Under the pieces are notes generated by a model. The model searched no databases, was not told where the DNA came from, and was given only the letters and a program-made list of their open reading frames with translations. The position numbers were made by a program, and so were the translations under genes. From an uncultured Haloferula sp. (GTDB lineage: Bacteria > Verrucomicrobiota > Verrucomicrobiae > Verrucomicrobiales > Akkermansiaceae), in the NCBI GenBank assembly GCA_946885645.1, contig CAMPGU010000282.1, positions 1-5,396 of the forward strand: a DNA stretch of 5,396 bases, read 5' to 3'. Positions 1 through 5,381 of the stretch are shown piece by piece; position 1 is the stretch's first letter, and every line of letters starts with the position of its first letter.

Positions 1-2
1 TG

Positions 3-635
3 CCGAATCTGGAGATCGAGGGCATCGGATCCCATTTGCCTTCCGCCGATGAGGACGAGGATTTCACCCGCGCCCAGTTTGCCAAGTATGCGGAAATCCT
101 GCGCTCGCTCGGCGGGCCGGAGCGCTTCCGCTGGCGTCACCTCTCGAATAGCGCCGGCCTCCTCGGCTACGACCGGGAAAGCTGCAATCTCGCCCGCCCC
201 GGCCTGATGCTCTACGGCATTTCACCGCTTCCCCGGCATCCGGTGAAGCTGAAGAACGTGATGAGCCTGAAATCGCGCGTCACACTGGTGCGCACGCTTC
301 CTGCAGGCCACGGCGTTTCCTACGGCCGTGCCTTTGTCACCACCCGGCCCACCCGCGTCGCCACCGTCGGCATCGGCTATGGGGACGGCTACCCCCGGCA
401 TCTCTCCGGAAATGGCGCGGAGGCATTCATTCGCGGTCGGCGCTTCCCGCTACTCGGGCGCGTGACCATGGACCAGATCATGGTCGATGTGACCGGTAGC
501 GATGTCGCGGAGGGCGATGAGGTCGAGCTGTTCGGGCCGAACATCCGCGTGGATGAAGTCGCGGCGAAAGCCGGCACCATCGCATGGGAAATTCTCACCG
601 GCATCACCCCGCGTGTCGTCCGCGTGTACGGCTGA
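3..635 (+). CDS. alr: Alanine racemase, C-terminal part (5' end lies outside the window)
   Basis: Alanine racemase interconverts L- and D-alanine with PLP in the cytoplasm and supplies D-Ala for peptidoglycan. The reading frame is open from the left edge, beginning within the family motif EGIGSHLPSAD near the end of the N-terminal TIM barrel. The PLP-binding lysine is therefore outside the window. Visible family motifs in order are NSAG, RPGLMLYG, VSYGRAF, IGYGDGYPR, GRVTMDQIMVDVT and EILTGITPRVVRVY. The tyrosine of VSYG (bases 321-323) corresponds to the second catalytic base of the family, and the Met-Asp pair of GRVTMDQ (bases 468-473) lines the active site. 210 codons are visible, a bit over half of a typical protein of about 370 residues. 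A TTG at position 36 is an internal leucine, not a start. The N-terminal part cannot be seen, so a fusion such as MurF-Alr cannot be excluded. Confidence 0.95.
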   Translation, partial: PNLEIEGIGSHLPSADEDEDFTRAQFAKYAEILRSLGGPERFRWRHLSNSAGLLGYDRESCNLARPGLMLYGISPLPRHPVKLKNVMSLKSRVTLVRTLPAGHGVSYGRAFVTTRPTRVATVGIGYGDGYPRHLSGNGAEAFIRGRRFPLLGRVTMDQIMVDVTGSDVAEGDEVELFGPNIRVDEVAAKAGTIAWEILTGITPRVVRVYG

Positions 636-647
636 TTTCCAGGACGG

Positions 648-685
648 GCGGGGCTTTGCCCGCGGAAAGGGCCGTTGCCACGGCC
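648..685 (+). terminator. Two tandem small hairpins after alr (weak terminator candidate)
   Basis: The first hairpin pairs GCGGG (648-652) with CCCGC (659-663). The second pairs GGCCGT (670-675) with ACGGCC (680-685) around a TGCC loop and is perfect. No T-run follows directly; only a short TTTT occurs at 702-705. They could slow transcription or stabilise the alr 3' end, but intrinsic termination is doubtful, so alr and the downstream peroxidase (76-bp gap, same strand) may be partly cotranscribed. Confidence 0.3.
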
Positions 686-711
686 GGCGGGGCTGCTAGG
701 CTTTTGCCACC

Positions 712-1236
712 ATGCGGAAACTCCTCCTCTCCTTGTGCGCCCTGGCCACTGCCGGTGCCGCCGACCTTGCCGCCATTCCCTTCAAAACCATCACCGGGAA
801 AGAGACCAGCCTGGCGGACTACAAGGGAAAGGTGGTGCTCGTGGTGAATACCGCATCCAAGTGCGGGCTCACCCCGCAGTACGAGGCGCTTGAGAAGATC
901 TACGATGAGTATCGTAAGAAGGACTTCGTGATCCTTGCCTTTCCCTGCAACGACTTCGGCGGTCAGGAACCGGGCACCGAGAAAGAAATCCGGAACTTCT
1001 GCAAGGACACCTACGACGTCAGCTTCCCCCTGATGGAAAAGGTCCACGTGAAGGGCGAGCAGCAGCACCCGCTCTATGCCGCCCTCACCGGCGAAAATGG
1101 AGTGTTCCCCGGCGACGTGAAATGGAACTTCGGGAAATTCCTCATCGGCAAGGACGGGAAGCCGCTCGCCCGCTTCGAGCCGCAGGCCAAACCCGACAGC
1201 CCCGAAGTGACCGCAGCGATCGAAAAAGCCCTGTAG
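712..1236 (+). CDS. gpx: Exported glutathione peroxidase-family thiol peroxidase (Cys type)
   Basis: This enzyme reduces hydrogen peroxide and organic hydroperoxides with thiols. Bacterial Cys-type members usually draw electrons from thioredoxin rather than glutathione. The 174-residue length is normal for the family plus a leader. Residues 1-16 look like a signal peptide (MRK, then a leucine/alanine-rich core, with AGA before a likely cut at 16/17), so the enzyme probably works outside the cytoplasm. The peroxidatic Cys51 sits in NTASKCGLT. Gln85 (FGGQEPG), Trp138 and Asn139 (VKWNFGKF) complete the family's catalytic tetrad. Cys97 in FCKDTYDVSFP is the best candidate resolving cysteine, and Cys79 lies in FPCNDF. 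The ATG at 712 is chosen because it gives the leader; only a weak TAGG lies upstream. The family call is secure, while the electron donor and export are inferred. Confidence 0.93.
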   Translation: MRKLLLSLCALATAGAADLAAIPFKTITGKETSLADYKGKVVLVVNTASKCGLTPQYEALEKIYDEYRKKDFVILAFPCNDFGGQEPGTEKEIRNFCKDTYDVSFPLMEKVHVKGEQQHPLYAALTGENGVFPGDVKWNFGKFLIGKDGKPLARFEPQAKPDSPEVTAAIEKAL

Positions 1237-1266
1237 CGGCAGCTCACCGTCGCTGCGCTCCTTGGC

Positions 1267-2109
1267 TTACCACTGCAGCGTCGCCCTTACCGGGAAATGA
1301 TCGGAAGGGTAGTTCCCGTTCAAGGAGCTCCGCACGATCGCCGCGTCAATGATCTTCAAATCCGGGGTCGCATAAACGAAGTCGATCCGCGCCCGGCTAG
1401 TGACCCCGGTGAATTCGTGGAAGGTTCCCGATTCCTCCGGCGGCGTATCCGGATTGGCCGTCCGCCACACGTCGGCGAGGCCCGCCCCCTTGATCGCCGC
1501 ATGCAGGGGATCGGTTTCCGGCGCATTGAAATCCCCCGTCAAGATTACCGGCCCCTCCGGCTTCCGCTGCGCGATCCGGCTTAGGATCAGCTCCGTTCCC
1601 TTCTGCCGCGCTTCCGGCGAGGCGTGGTCGAGGTGCGTATTGAAAAAGTGGAAGGTCTGCTTCGTCTCCCGGTCGTAGAGCTTCGCCCAGGTGCAGATGC
1701 GCGTCACCGTGTTGCCCCAGGTGCAGGAGTTGCAAATCTCGGGCGTGTCCGAAAGCCAGAAGGTCCCGGATTCCTGCACCCGGAAACGGTCCGCCTTCAC
1801 CAGGATCGCCGCGTATTCGCCCTGATCGACCCCGTCCTCTCGCCCCACTCCGATCACCGCGTATTCGTCCAGCCGGTCGGCCAGATCGTCCATCATCTGC
1901 GGCAGGCCTTCCTGAATGCCCACGATGTCCGCCGCATCGTCCTGGATCAGCTCCGCCGCTTGGTCCCGCCGGGCCGTCCATGCCCGCTCCCCTTGGTCGC
2001 CGGAAGTGATGTAGCGCAAGTTGTAGCACAGCACCCGCAGCGGCTTCGCCTCCGCGAGACCGCCCGCCAGCAGTCCTGCCAATACGCACGCGAACGACTT
2101 CAAGCTCAT
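1267..2109 (-). CDS. Exported endonuclease/exonuclease/phosphatase (EEP) family hydrolase
   Basis: This is a metal-dependent phosphoesterase of the DNase I/exonuclease III-like fold (EEP superfamily). Using the ATG at 2109 the protein has 280 residues. Residues 1-21 form a signal peptide ending in AEA. Expected active-site elements are present: Asn30 (CYNLRY), Glu67 (GIQEG), His159 (NTHLDH), Asp193 and Asn195 (TGDFNA), Asp243 (RIDFVY) and Asp270-His271 (SDHFPV). The GVGREDG and GTFWLSDTPE blocks resemble the subgroup of uncharacterised bacterial EEP proteins common in Bacteroidota and Verrucomicrobiota. The substrate is unknown and could be nucleic acid, a sugar phosphate or a phospholipid head group. 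An in-frame ATG at 2172 would add 21 residues, but it bars a normal signal peptide and lies inside a repeat, so I reject it. The gene is convergent with the glutathione peroxidase gene (30-bp gap) and divergent from the CBM9-like gene. Confidence 0.9.
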   Translation of the reverse strand: MSLKSFACVLAGLLAGGLAEAKPLRVLCYNLRYITSGDQGERAWTARRDQAAELIQDDAADIVGIQEGLPQMMDDLADRLDEYAVIGVGREDGVDQGEYAAILVKADRFRVQESGTFWLSDTPEICNSCTWGNTVTRICTWAKLYDRETKQTFHFFNTHLDHASPEARQKGTELILSRIAQRKPEGPVILTGDFNAPETDPLHAAIKGAGLADVWRTANPDTPPEESGTFHEFTGVTSRARIDFVYATPDLKIIDAAIVRSSLNGNYPSDHFPVRATLQW

Positions 2110-2160
2110 GCGGCAAGACTGCAAGCGGACCGCTCGCCCCGTCGAATCCAAAAAAGGCAC

Positions 2161-2229
2161 GGCCCGCTTCATTCCCAGAGAACGAAGTCACCCGCTGACC
2201 ACTCCCGCGGTGTCATCACCACGCCTACG
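2161..2229. repeat. Partial (right-end) copy of an intergenic palindromic repeat
   Basis: These 69 bases align without gaps to 2288-2356 (offset 127 bp) at 62 of 69 positions by hand count. The copy begins at GGCCCGCTTC and ends in CGCCTACG, the same outer end as the full element. It lacks the left hairpin arm. Its right hairpin (CGCGGTG, loop TCAT, CACCACG) carries one mismatch, and the CTCACC segment that pairs inside the full copy is changed. It looks like a decayed or truncated copy. Its left end overlaps the discarded upstream start of the EEP gene. Confidence 0.85.
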
Positions 2230-2233
2230 AAGT

Positions 2234-2243
2234 ATCGATCGAT
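2234..2243. promoter_or_regulatory. 10-bp palindrome ATCGATCGAT, possible operator
   Basis: A perfect 10-bp palindrome lies in the spacer between the two repeat copies, about 125 bp upstream of the EEP start. It shares the core ATCGAT with the palindrome at 2416-2425 near the start of the opposite gene. A binding site for a dimeric regulator is possible but unproven, and chance is not excluded. Confidence 0.2.
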
Positions 2244-2255
2244 TCCGCCCTTTTA

Positions 2256-2356
2256 CGTAGGCGCGTTCGTGAGAACGCGGTGAGGAGGGCCCGCTTCATC
2301 CCCAGAGAACGAAGTCACTCACCAACCACTCCCGCGGTGTCACCACCGCGCCTACG
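2256..2356. repeat. Complete 101-bp palindromic intergenic repeat (REP/MITE-like)
   Basis: The element is bounded by a perfect 10-bp terminal inverted repeat, CGTAGGCGCG (2256-2265) and CGCGCCTACG (2347-2356). Just inside each end lies a perfect 7-bp hairpin: CGCGTTC, loop GTGA, GAACGCG (2262-2279), and CGCGGTG, loop TCAC, CACCGCG (2333-2350). On one strand or the other both loops read as GTGA, a GNRA tetraloop. Further pairing is possible inside: GGTGAG (2279-2284) with CTCACC (2318-2323), and CTTC (2294-2297) with GAAG (2311-2314). No transposase or reading frame is inside. No clear target-site duplication is seen. It resembles non-autonomous repeats such as REP/BIME or MITE elements, but the family is not recognised. 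Confidence 0.8.
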
Positions 2357-2415
2357 CCCGGCTGCCGATTTTCGCGCTCCCGCCTTCCCACTCCGGGGCG
2401 TTTCGTGTCGCCTTG

Positions 2416-2425
2416 CAATCGATTG
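2416..2425. promoter_or_regulatory. 10-bp palindrome CAATCGATTG just upstream of the CBM9-like gene, possible operator
   Basis: This perfect palindrome ends 15 bases before the chosen ATG at 2441, a place where a bound repressor could block transcription or initiation. LacI-type and similar dimeric regulators bind short palindromes with a central CG. It would lie within the coding region if the GTG at 2405 were the real start. The assignment is inference only. Confidence 0.25.
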
Positions 2426-2440
2426 ACCCGCTCCCTCGCC

Positions 2441-3229
2441 ATGAAAGTGCCGCTCTTCCCCCTCTTCGTCACCATCGCCGCGGCCGAACCGCTCTCCTAC
2501 GAGTGCCCGTTTTCAAGAATGGCTCCCGAGGTGGATGGCGACCTTTCCGACGCCGCTTGGGAAAAGGCCGCCTGGACCGCGGACTTCATCGATATCCGCG
2601 GGAAGGGTCACGCGAAACCCCGCTTCCGCACGCGCGCGAAGATGTTGCGCACGGCGGAAGCCCTTTTCGTCGCCGCGGAGCTTTCGGAACCCCATGTCTG
2701 GGGAACTCTCCGTGAGAAGAACGCCGTCATCTATCAGGACAACGACTTCGAAATGTTCCTCGATCCCGACGGCGACGGCCTGAACTACTACGAGTTCGAG
2801 ATCAACGCGCTCGGCACCATCTGGGAACTCACCCTCGACAAACCCTATAACAAGGGAGGCACCGCGGAACTCGGCACCAATCTCCCGGGTCTCAAGAGCG
2901 CCGTCAAAATCCAGGGCACTCTCGGCAATCCCTCCGATCAGGACACCGGCTGGACCGTCGAAGTTGCGATCCCTTGGAAAGACCTCGCCCGCTACCGGGG
3001 TGGCGCTGTCTCCTCACCGCAACCCGGCGAAGTCTGGCGCATCAATTTCTCCCGCGTCCAGTGGAAGCACGCGATAGAGGACGGCAGATACGTCCGCATC
3101 CCTGCCCACGGAACCAAGATCCCGTGGACCGAGCATCCGGAGGACAACTGGGTCTGGAGCCCCCAGGGCGAGATCAACATGCACGCGCCGGAGAAGTGGG
3201 GACGGCTGGTTTTCGCAAAGGGACAGTAA
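2441..3229 (+). CDS. Secreted CBM9-like (carbohydrate-binding fold) protein
   Basis: The protein has 262 residues from the ATG at 2441 and seems to be a single beta-sandwich domain of the carbohydrate-binding module family 9-like group. Typical motifs in order are the N-terminal VDGDLSDAAWEKA (residues 31-43), a QDNDFEMFLDPDGDG block (99-113), NYYEFEINALGTIWEL (115-130), GWTVEVAIPWKDL (170-182), WRINFSRVQW, and a C-terminal NWVWSPQGEINMHAPEKWG (236-254). Residues 1-15 are a short leader ending in AAA, so export is likely. No catalytic domain is attached, which suggests sugar or glycan binding rather than hydrolysis, but no ligand is known for such stand-alone forms. A GTG at 2405 would extend the leader by 12 residues, including two arginines, and remains possible. 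No Shine-Dalgarno sequence is seen. The stop codon abuts that of the ankyrin gene. Confidence 0.87.
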   Translation: MKVPLFPLFVTIAAAEPLSYECPFSRMAPEVDGDLSDAAWEKAAWTADFIDIRGKGHAKPRFRTRAKMLRTAEALFVAAELSEPHVWGTLREKNAVIYQDNDFEMFLDPDGDGLNYYEFEINALGTIWELTLDKPYNKGGTAELGTNLPGLKSAVKIQGTLGNPSDQDTGWTVEVAIPWKDLARYRGGAVSSPQPGEVWRINFSRVQWKHAIEDGRYVRIPAHGTKIPWTEHPEDNWVWSPQGEINMHAPEKWGRLVFAKGQ

Positions 3230-3748
3230 CTACGGCCCCGCCATGATCAGTCGCGCCCGCCTCCGGAAAAGCAAGGCGCGCGGGATCGCCATGATCCGGG
3301 CCAGCCACCCGAGTGAAGCCTTCCTCCAGCCTTTTTCCACGGCCGCCTGCTCCAGCAGCTTCACCATCTCCAGGTGCCCGAACATCGCGGCAAACATCAC
3401 CGGAGTGCGGCCGCCACCCTGATCTGCCACGGGATCTGCCCCTCCTTGGAGCAGCACCCGTGCGATATCGAGGTGCCCCTTGAAGGCCACTCCGGCCAGA
3501 GGCGTCTGGCTACGGTCGTTGCGGGCATCGGGATCGGCCCCGCCCGCGAGTAGAAGTTTCACCAGGTCCCCGTGGCCGTGATAGGCCGCGAGCATCAGCA
3601 GGCTATTGCCCTTTTCATCCCGCAGGGAGGCGGGCATCCCGGCGTTCAGCATCGGTTCGAGCGTCTCCCGGTCGCCGCCGCGCGCTGCTTCCAGAGCCAT
3701 GCGCTGGAGCTCGGCGTAGCGTTGTTCTTCTTCCGCGGTAAGTGTCAT
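3230..3748 (-). CDS. Ankyrin-repeat protein downstream of catalase (AnkB-like)
   Basis: This 172-residue protein has a charged helical N-terminus (1-20), a degenerate first repeat (about 18-46) and three clear ankyrin repeats: 48-78 (NSLLMLAAYHGHGDLVKLLL), 81-110 (QTPLAGVAFKGHLDIARVLL) and 114-140 (RTPVMFAAMFGHLEMVKLLE). Ankyrin repeats bind proteins and have no catalysis of their own. The tail (141-172) is hydrophobic and arginine-rich (LARIMAIPRALLFRRRARLI) and does not look like a repeat. The gene lies 73 bp after the catalase on the same strand. In Pseudomonas aeruginosa katB is followed by ankB, an ankyrin protein reported to support full KatB activity. A similar helper role is inferred here from position and domain type. 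There is no leader, so it is probably cytoplasmic, perhaps membrane-associated through the tail. No Shine-Dalgarno sequence precedes the ATG. Confidence 0.88.
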   Translation of the reverse strand: MTLTAEEEQRYAELQRMALEAARGGDRETLEPMLNAGMPASLRDEKGNSLLMLAAYHGHGDLVKLLLAGGADPDARNDRSQTPLAGVAFKGHLDIARVLLQGGADPVADQGGGRTPVMFAAMFGHLEMVKLLEQAAVEKGWRKASLGWLARIMAIPRALLFRRRARLIMAGP

Positions 3749-3765
3749 GGGTTTGAAAAGGTGGT

Positions 3766-3794
3766 GCGGGCGGCGGAGGGGATCCGCCGCCCGC
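3766..3794 (-). terminator. Strong GC hairpin between catalase and ankyrin gene (attenuator/terminator candidate)
   Basis: A perfect 12-bp inverted repeat (GCGGGCGGCGGA at 3766-3777, TCCGCCGCCCGC at 3783-3794) surrounds a 5-base loop. Read on the minus strand it follows the catalase stop by 27 bases and is followed by ACCACCTTTTC, so the T-run is short and offset. Partial termination or 3'-end protection of the catalase message, with reduced read-through into the ankyrin gene, is the likeliest role. Confidence 0.6.
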
Positions 3795-3821
3795 GGGTCT
3801 CTTGGGGAGAGAGGGCCGAAA

Positions 3822-5300
3822 TCAGGCGAGGGCCGGTTCGTTGGGATAAGCGCCGCTTGCCTCCCACTCGATCTTCAGGGCATTGGCGACGCCCGCCGCG
3901 TAGGCAGGGTCCGCCTTGTGAAAATGACCGAGCTGGCGGTCGATGATCTCGCGGGGCACGCCCTGCATCGCCTCCGCGATGTTGCTGAAGAGCTGCTGCT
4001 TCTGCGTGCCGCTCATCAGGCGGAAAAGATTCCCCGGTTGCGTGTAGTCGTCGTTGCCGTCGCGGTGGTTCCAGCGGTCCGCATCACCGGAAATCTTCAG
4101 CGGTGGCTCGGCAAAGCGGTCGCTTTCCACCGCTCCGCCCATCGAATTCGGCTCGTAGTAGGCGTTGCTCGATTTCGGCTCCATGAAGTTCATCGGGCCG
4201 TCCATGTGGTAGGTGTTCACCGTGCTCTTCGGCCGATTCACCGGCAGCGCCTCGTACCAGGTGCCCACGCGGTAGCGGTGGGCGTCCGCGTAGGAGAAGA
4301 TGCGCGCCTGTAGCATCTTGTCCGGCGAGAAGCCGATCCCGGGCACGATGTTCGAAGGCGAGAAGGCCGCCTGCTCGATCTCCTGAAAGTAGTTCTCCGG
4401 ATTGCGGTTCAGCTCCAGCACGCCCACGTCCATCACCGGATATTCCGCATGGGGCCATACCTTCGTGAGGTCGAAGGGATTGAAGGAGCACTTTTCGGCG
4501 TCCTCTTCCCGCATGACTTGGATCTGGAGGGTCCATTGCGGGAATTCCCCGCGCTCGATCGCCTCGTAGAGATCCCGCTGCGAGGACTCCCGGTCTTTCG
4601 CGATCACCTGCTCGGCCTCTGCATTGGTCATGGTCTTGATGCCTTGGCGCGTCTTGAAGTGGAATTTCACCCAGAAGCGTTCGTCCGCCGCATTGATCAG
4701 CGAGTAGGTGTGGGAGCCGTAGCCGTTCGTATGCCGGTAGCTCAGCGGCAGGCCGCGGTCGGACATCAGGATCGTCACCTGGTGCAGGGATTCCGGCGAG
4801 AGCGACCAGAAATCCCACATCGCGATCGCGCTGCGCATGTTCGTGCGCGGGTGGCGCTTCTGCGTGTGGATGAAATCCGGGAACTTGAGCGGGTCCCGTA
4901 CGAAGAACACCGGCGTGTTGTTCCCCACCAGGTCCCAGTTTCCCTGCTCCGTGTAAAACTTCAGCGCCCAGCCCCGCACGTCGCGCTCGGCATCCGCCGC
5001 GCCGCGTTCGCCGGCCACCGTCGAGAAACGCAGCAGCATGTCCGTCTTCTTGCCCACCTGGGAGAAGACGGCGGCTTTGGTGTAGCTCGTGATGTCATGC
5101 GTGATGGTCAGGGTGCCGAAGGCCCCGGAGCCCTTGGCATGCACCACCCGTTCGGGGATGCGCTCGCGGTTCTGGTGCGCCAGCTTCTCGATCAACTGAT
5201 AGTCCTGCAGCAGCAGCGGGCCGCGCGGGCCGGCTGAAAGGGAGTTCTGGTTATCGGCGATCGGATTGCCGCCGGTGGTCGTCATCTGGGGTTTCACCAT
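3822..5300 (-). CDS. katA: Haem catalase, small-subunit monofunctional type
   Basis: Catalase converts hydrogen peroxide to water and oxygen in the cytoplasm, as a haem-b tetramer in this family. The 492 residues match the usual small-subunit length, with no flavodoxin-like C-terminal extension. The N-terminus ([22 protein letters not shown]) is typical. Distal catalytic residues are His54 in [12 protein letters not shown] and Asn127 in VGNNTPVFF. Tyr337 in [14 protein letters not shown] is the proximal haem ligand. The last 70 or so residues form the catalase immune-responsive-type C-terminal region. The ATG at 5300 is preferred because family members start about 10 residues before PVADNQN; an in-frame ATG at 5285 is an alternative. 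No signal peptide is seen. Neither start has a Shine-Dalgarno sequence. The gene is followed by a hairpin and an ankyrin gene, probably forming one transcription unit. The frame is intact throughout. Confidence 0.97.
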   Translation of the reverse strand: MVKPQMTTTGGNPIADNQNSLSAGPRGPLLLQDYQLIEKLAHQNRERIPERVVHAKGSGAFGTLTITHDITSYTKAAVFSQVGKKTDMLLRFSTVAGERGAADAERDVRGWALKFYTEQGNWDLVGNNTPVFFVRDPLKFPDFIHTQKRHPRTNMRSAIAMWDFWSLSPESLHQVTILMSDRGLPLSYRHTNGYGSHTYSLINAADERFWVKFHFKTRQGIKTMTNAEAEQVIAKDRESSQRDLYEAIERGEFPQWTLQIQVMREEDAEKCSFNPFDLTKVWPHAEYPVMDVGVLELNRNPENYFQEIEQAAFSPSNIVPGIGFSPDKMLQARIFSYADAHRYRVGTWYEALPVNRPKSTVNTYHMDGPMNFMEPKSSNAYYEPNSMGGAVESDRFAEPPLKISGDADRWNHRDGNDDYTQPGNLFRLMSGTQKQQLFSNIAEAMQGVPREIIDRQLGHFHKADPAYAAGVANALKIEWEASGAYPNEPALA

Positions 5301-5335
5301 GGAAGTGGAGTCGGGGTTGCGCCGCGGAGAATGAC

Positions 5336-5381
5336 GAAAACGGAGCCATTTGTGAAATCGTAGGTTGAAAACGGAGCTATT
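5336..5381 (-). promoter_or_regulatory. Pair of 15-bp direct repeats upstream of the catalase gene
   Basis: GAAAACGGAGCCATT (5336-5350) and GAAAACGGAGCTATT (5367-5381) match at 14 of 15 positions, and their starts are 31 bp apart, about three helical turns. On the catalase strand they read AATGGCTCCGTTTTC and AATAGCTCCGTTTTC, and they lie 36-81 bases before the start codon, where promoter and regulator sites would be expected. They do not match the PerR box, and I do not recognise an OxyR site. They may be sites for an unidentified regulator or part of a longer repeat cut by the right edge. Confidence 0.45.

Larger units (their letters stand above)
2110..2440. other. Divergent intergenic region holding repeats and palindromes
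   Basis: This 331-bp stretch separates the EEP gene (-) from the CBM9-like gene (+) and must hold both promoters. I see no convincing gene in it. Its content is mostly a partial repeat copy (2161-2229), a spacer with the palindrome ATCGATCGAT (2234-2243), a complete palindromic repeat element (2256-2356), and a second palindrome, CAATCGATTG (2416-2425). No clear -35/-10 pair stands out on either strand. The reading frames that cross it are extensions or shadows of neighbouring genes. Confidence 0.75.

Noticed and set aside
36..38. TTG at 36 as the start of the alanine racemase
   Set aside because: The frame is open upstream to the window edge and encodes the conserved EGIGSH motif, so the gene begins outside the window.
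705..714. GCCACCATG context at the glutathione peroxidase start resembling a eukaryotic Kozak sequence
   Set aside because: The gene set, gene density and signal peptides are bacterial, so this is coincidence.
1213..1256. Inverted repeat GCAGCGA / TCGCTGC near the gpx and EEP stops
   Set aside because: The 7-bp arms are separated by a 30-base loop, one arm lies within the gpx coding region, and no T-run follows. Too weak to call a terminator.
1397..2191. A 264-codon open frame on the minus strand over the EEP gene
   Set aside because: It overlaps the well-supported EEP frame in another register. Its product is rich in Gly, Arg and Ala and has no family motif, as expected of a shadow frame in GC-rich DNA.
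1624..2283. A 219-codon plus-strand frame over the EEP gene and the repeats
   Set aside because: It runs antisense through the EEP gene and into repeat DNA, with no signal peptide or motif.
2161..2356. Possible CRISPR array
   Set aside because: There are only two copies of a long unit, the second copy partial, with internal palindromes and no set of regular spacers. This does not fit CRISPR.
2405..2440. GTG start at 2405 for the CBM9-like gene
   Set aside because: The ATG at 2441 gives a compact leader, and the longer version would place the CAATCGATTG palindrome in coding sequence. It is not excluded, because the extra arginines could serve as a leader n-region.
4449..5237. A 262-codon open frame on the plus strand opposite the catalase
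   Set aside because: It is antisense to a complete catalase with all catalytic residues, and its Arg/Val/His-rich product has no recognisable domain. It is a GC-driven shadow frame.
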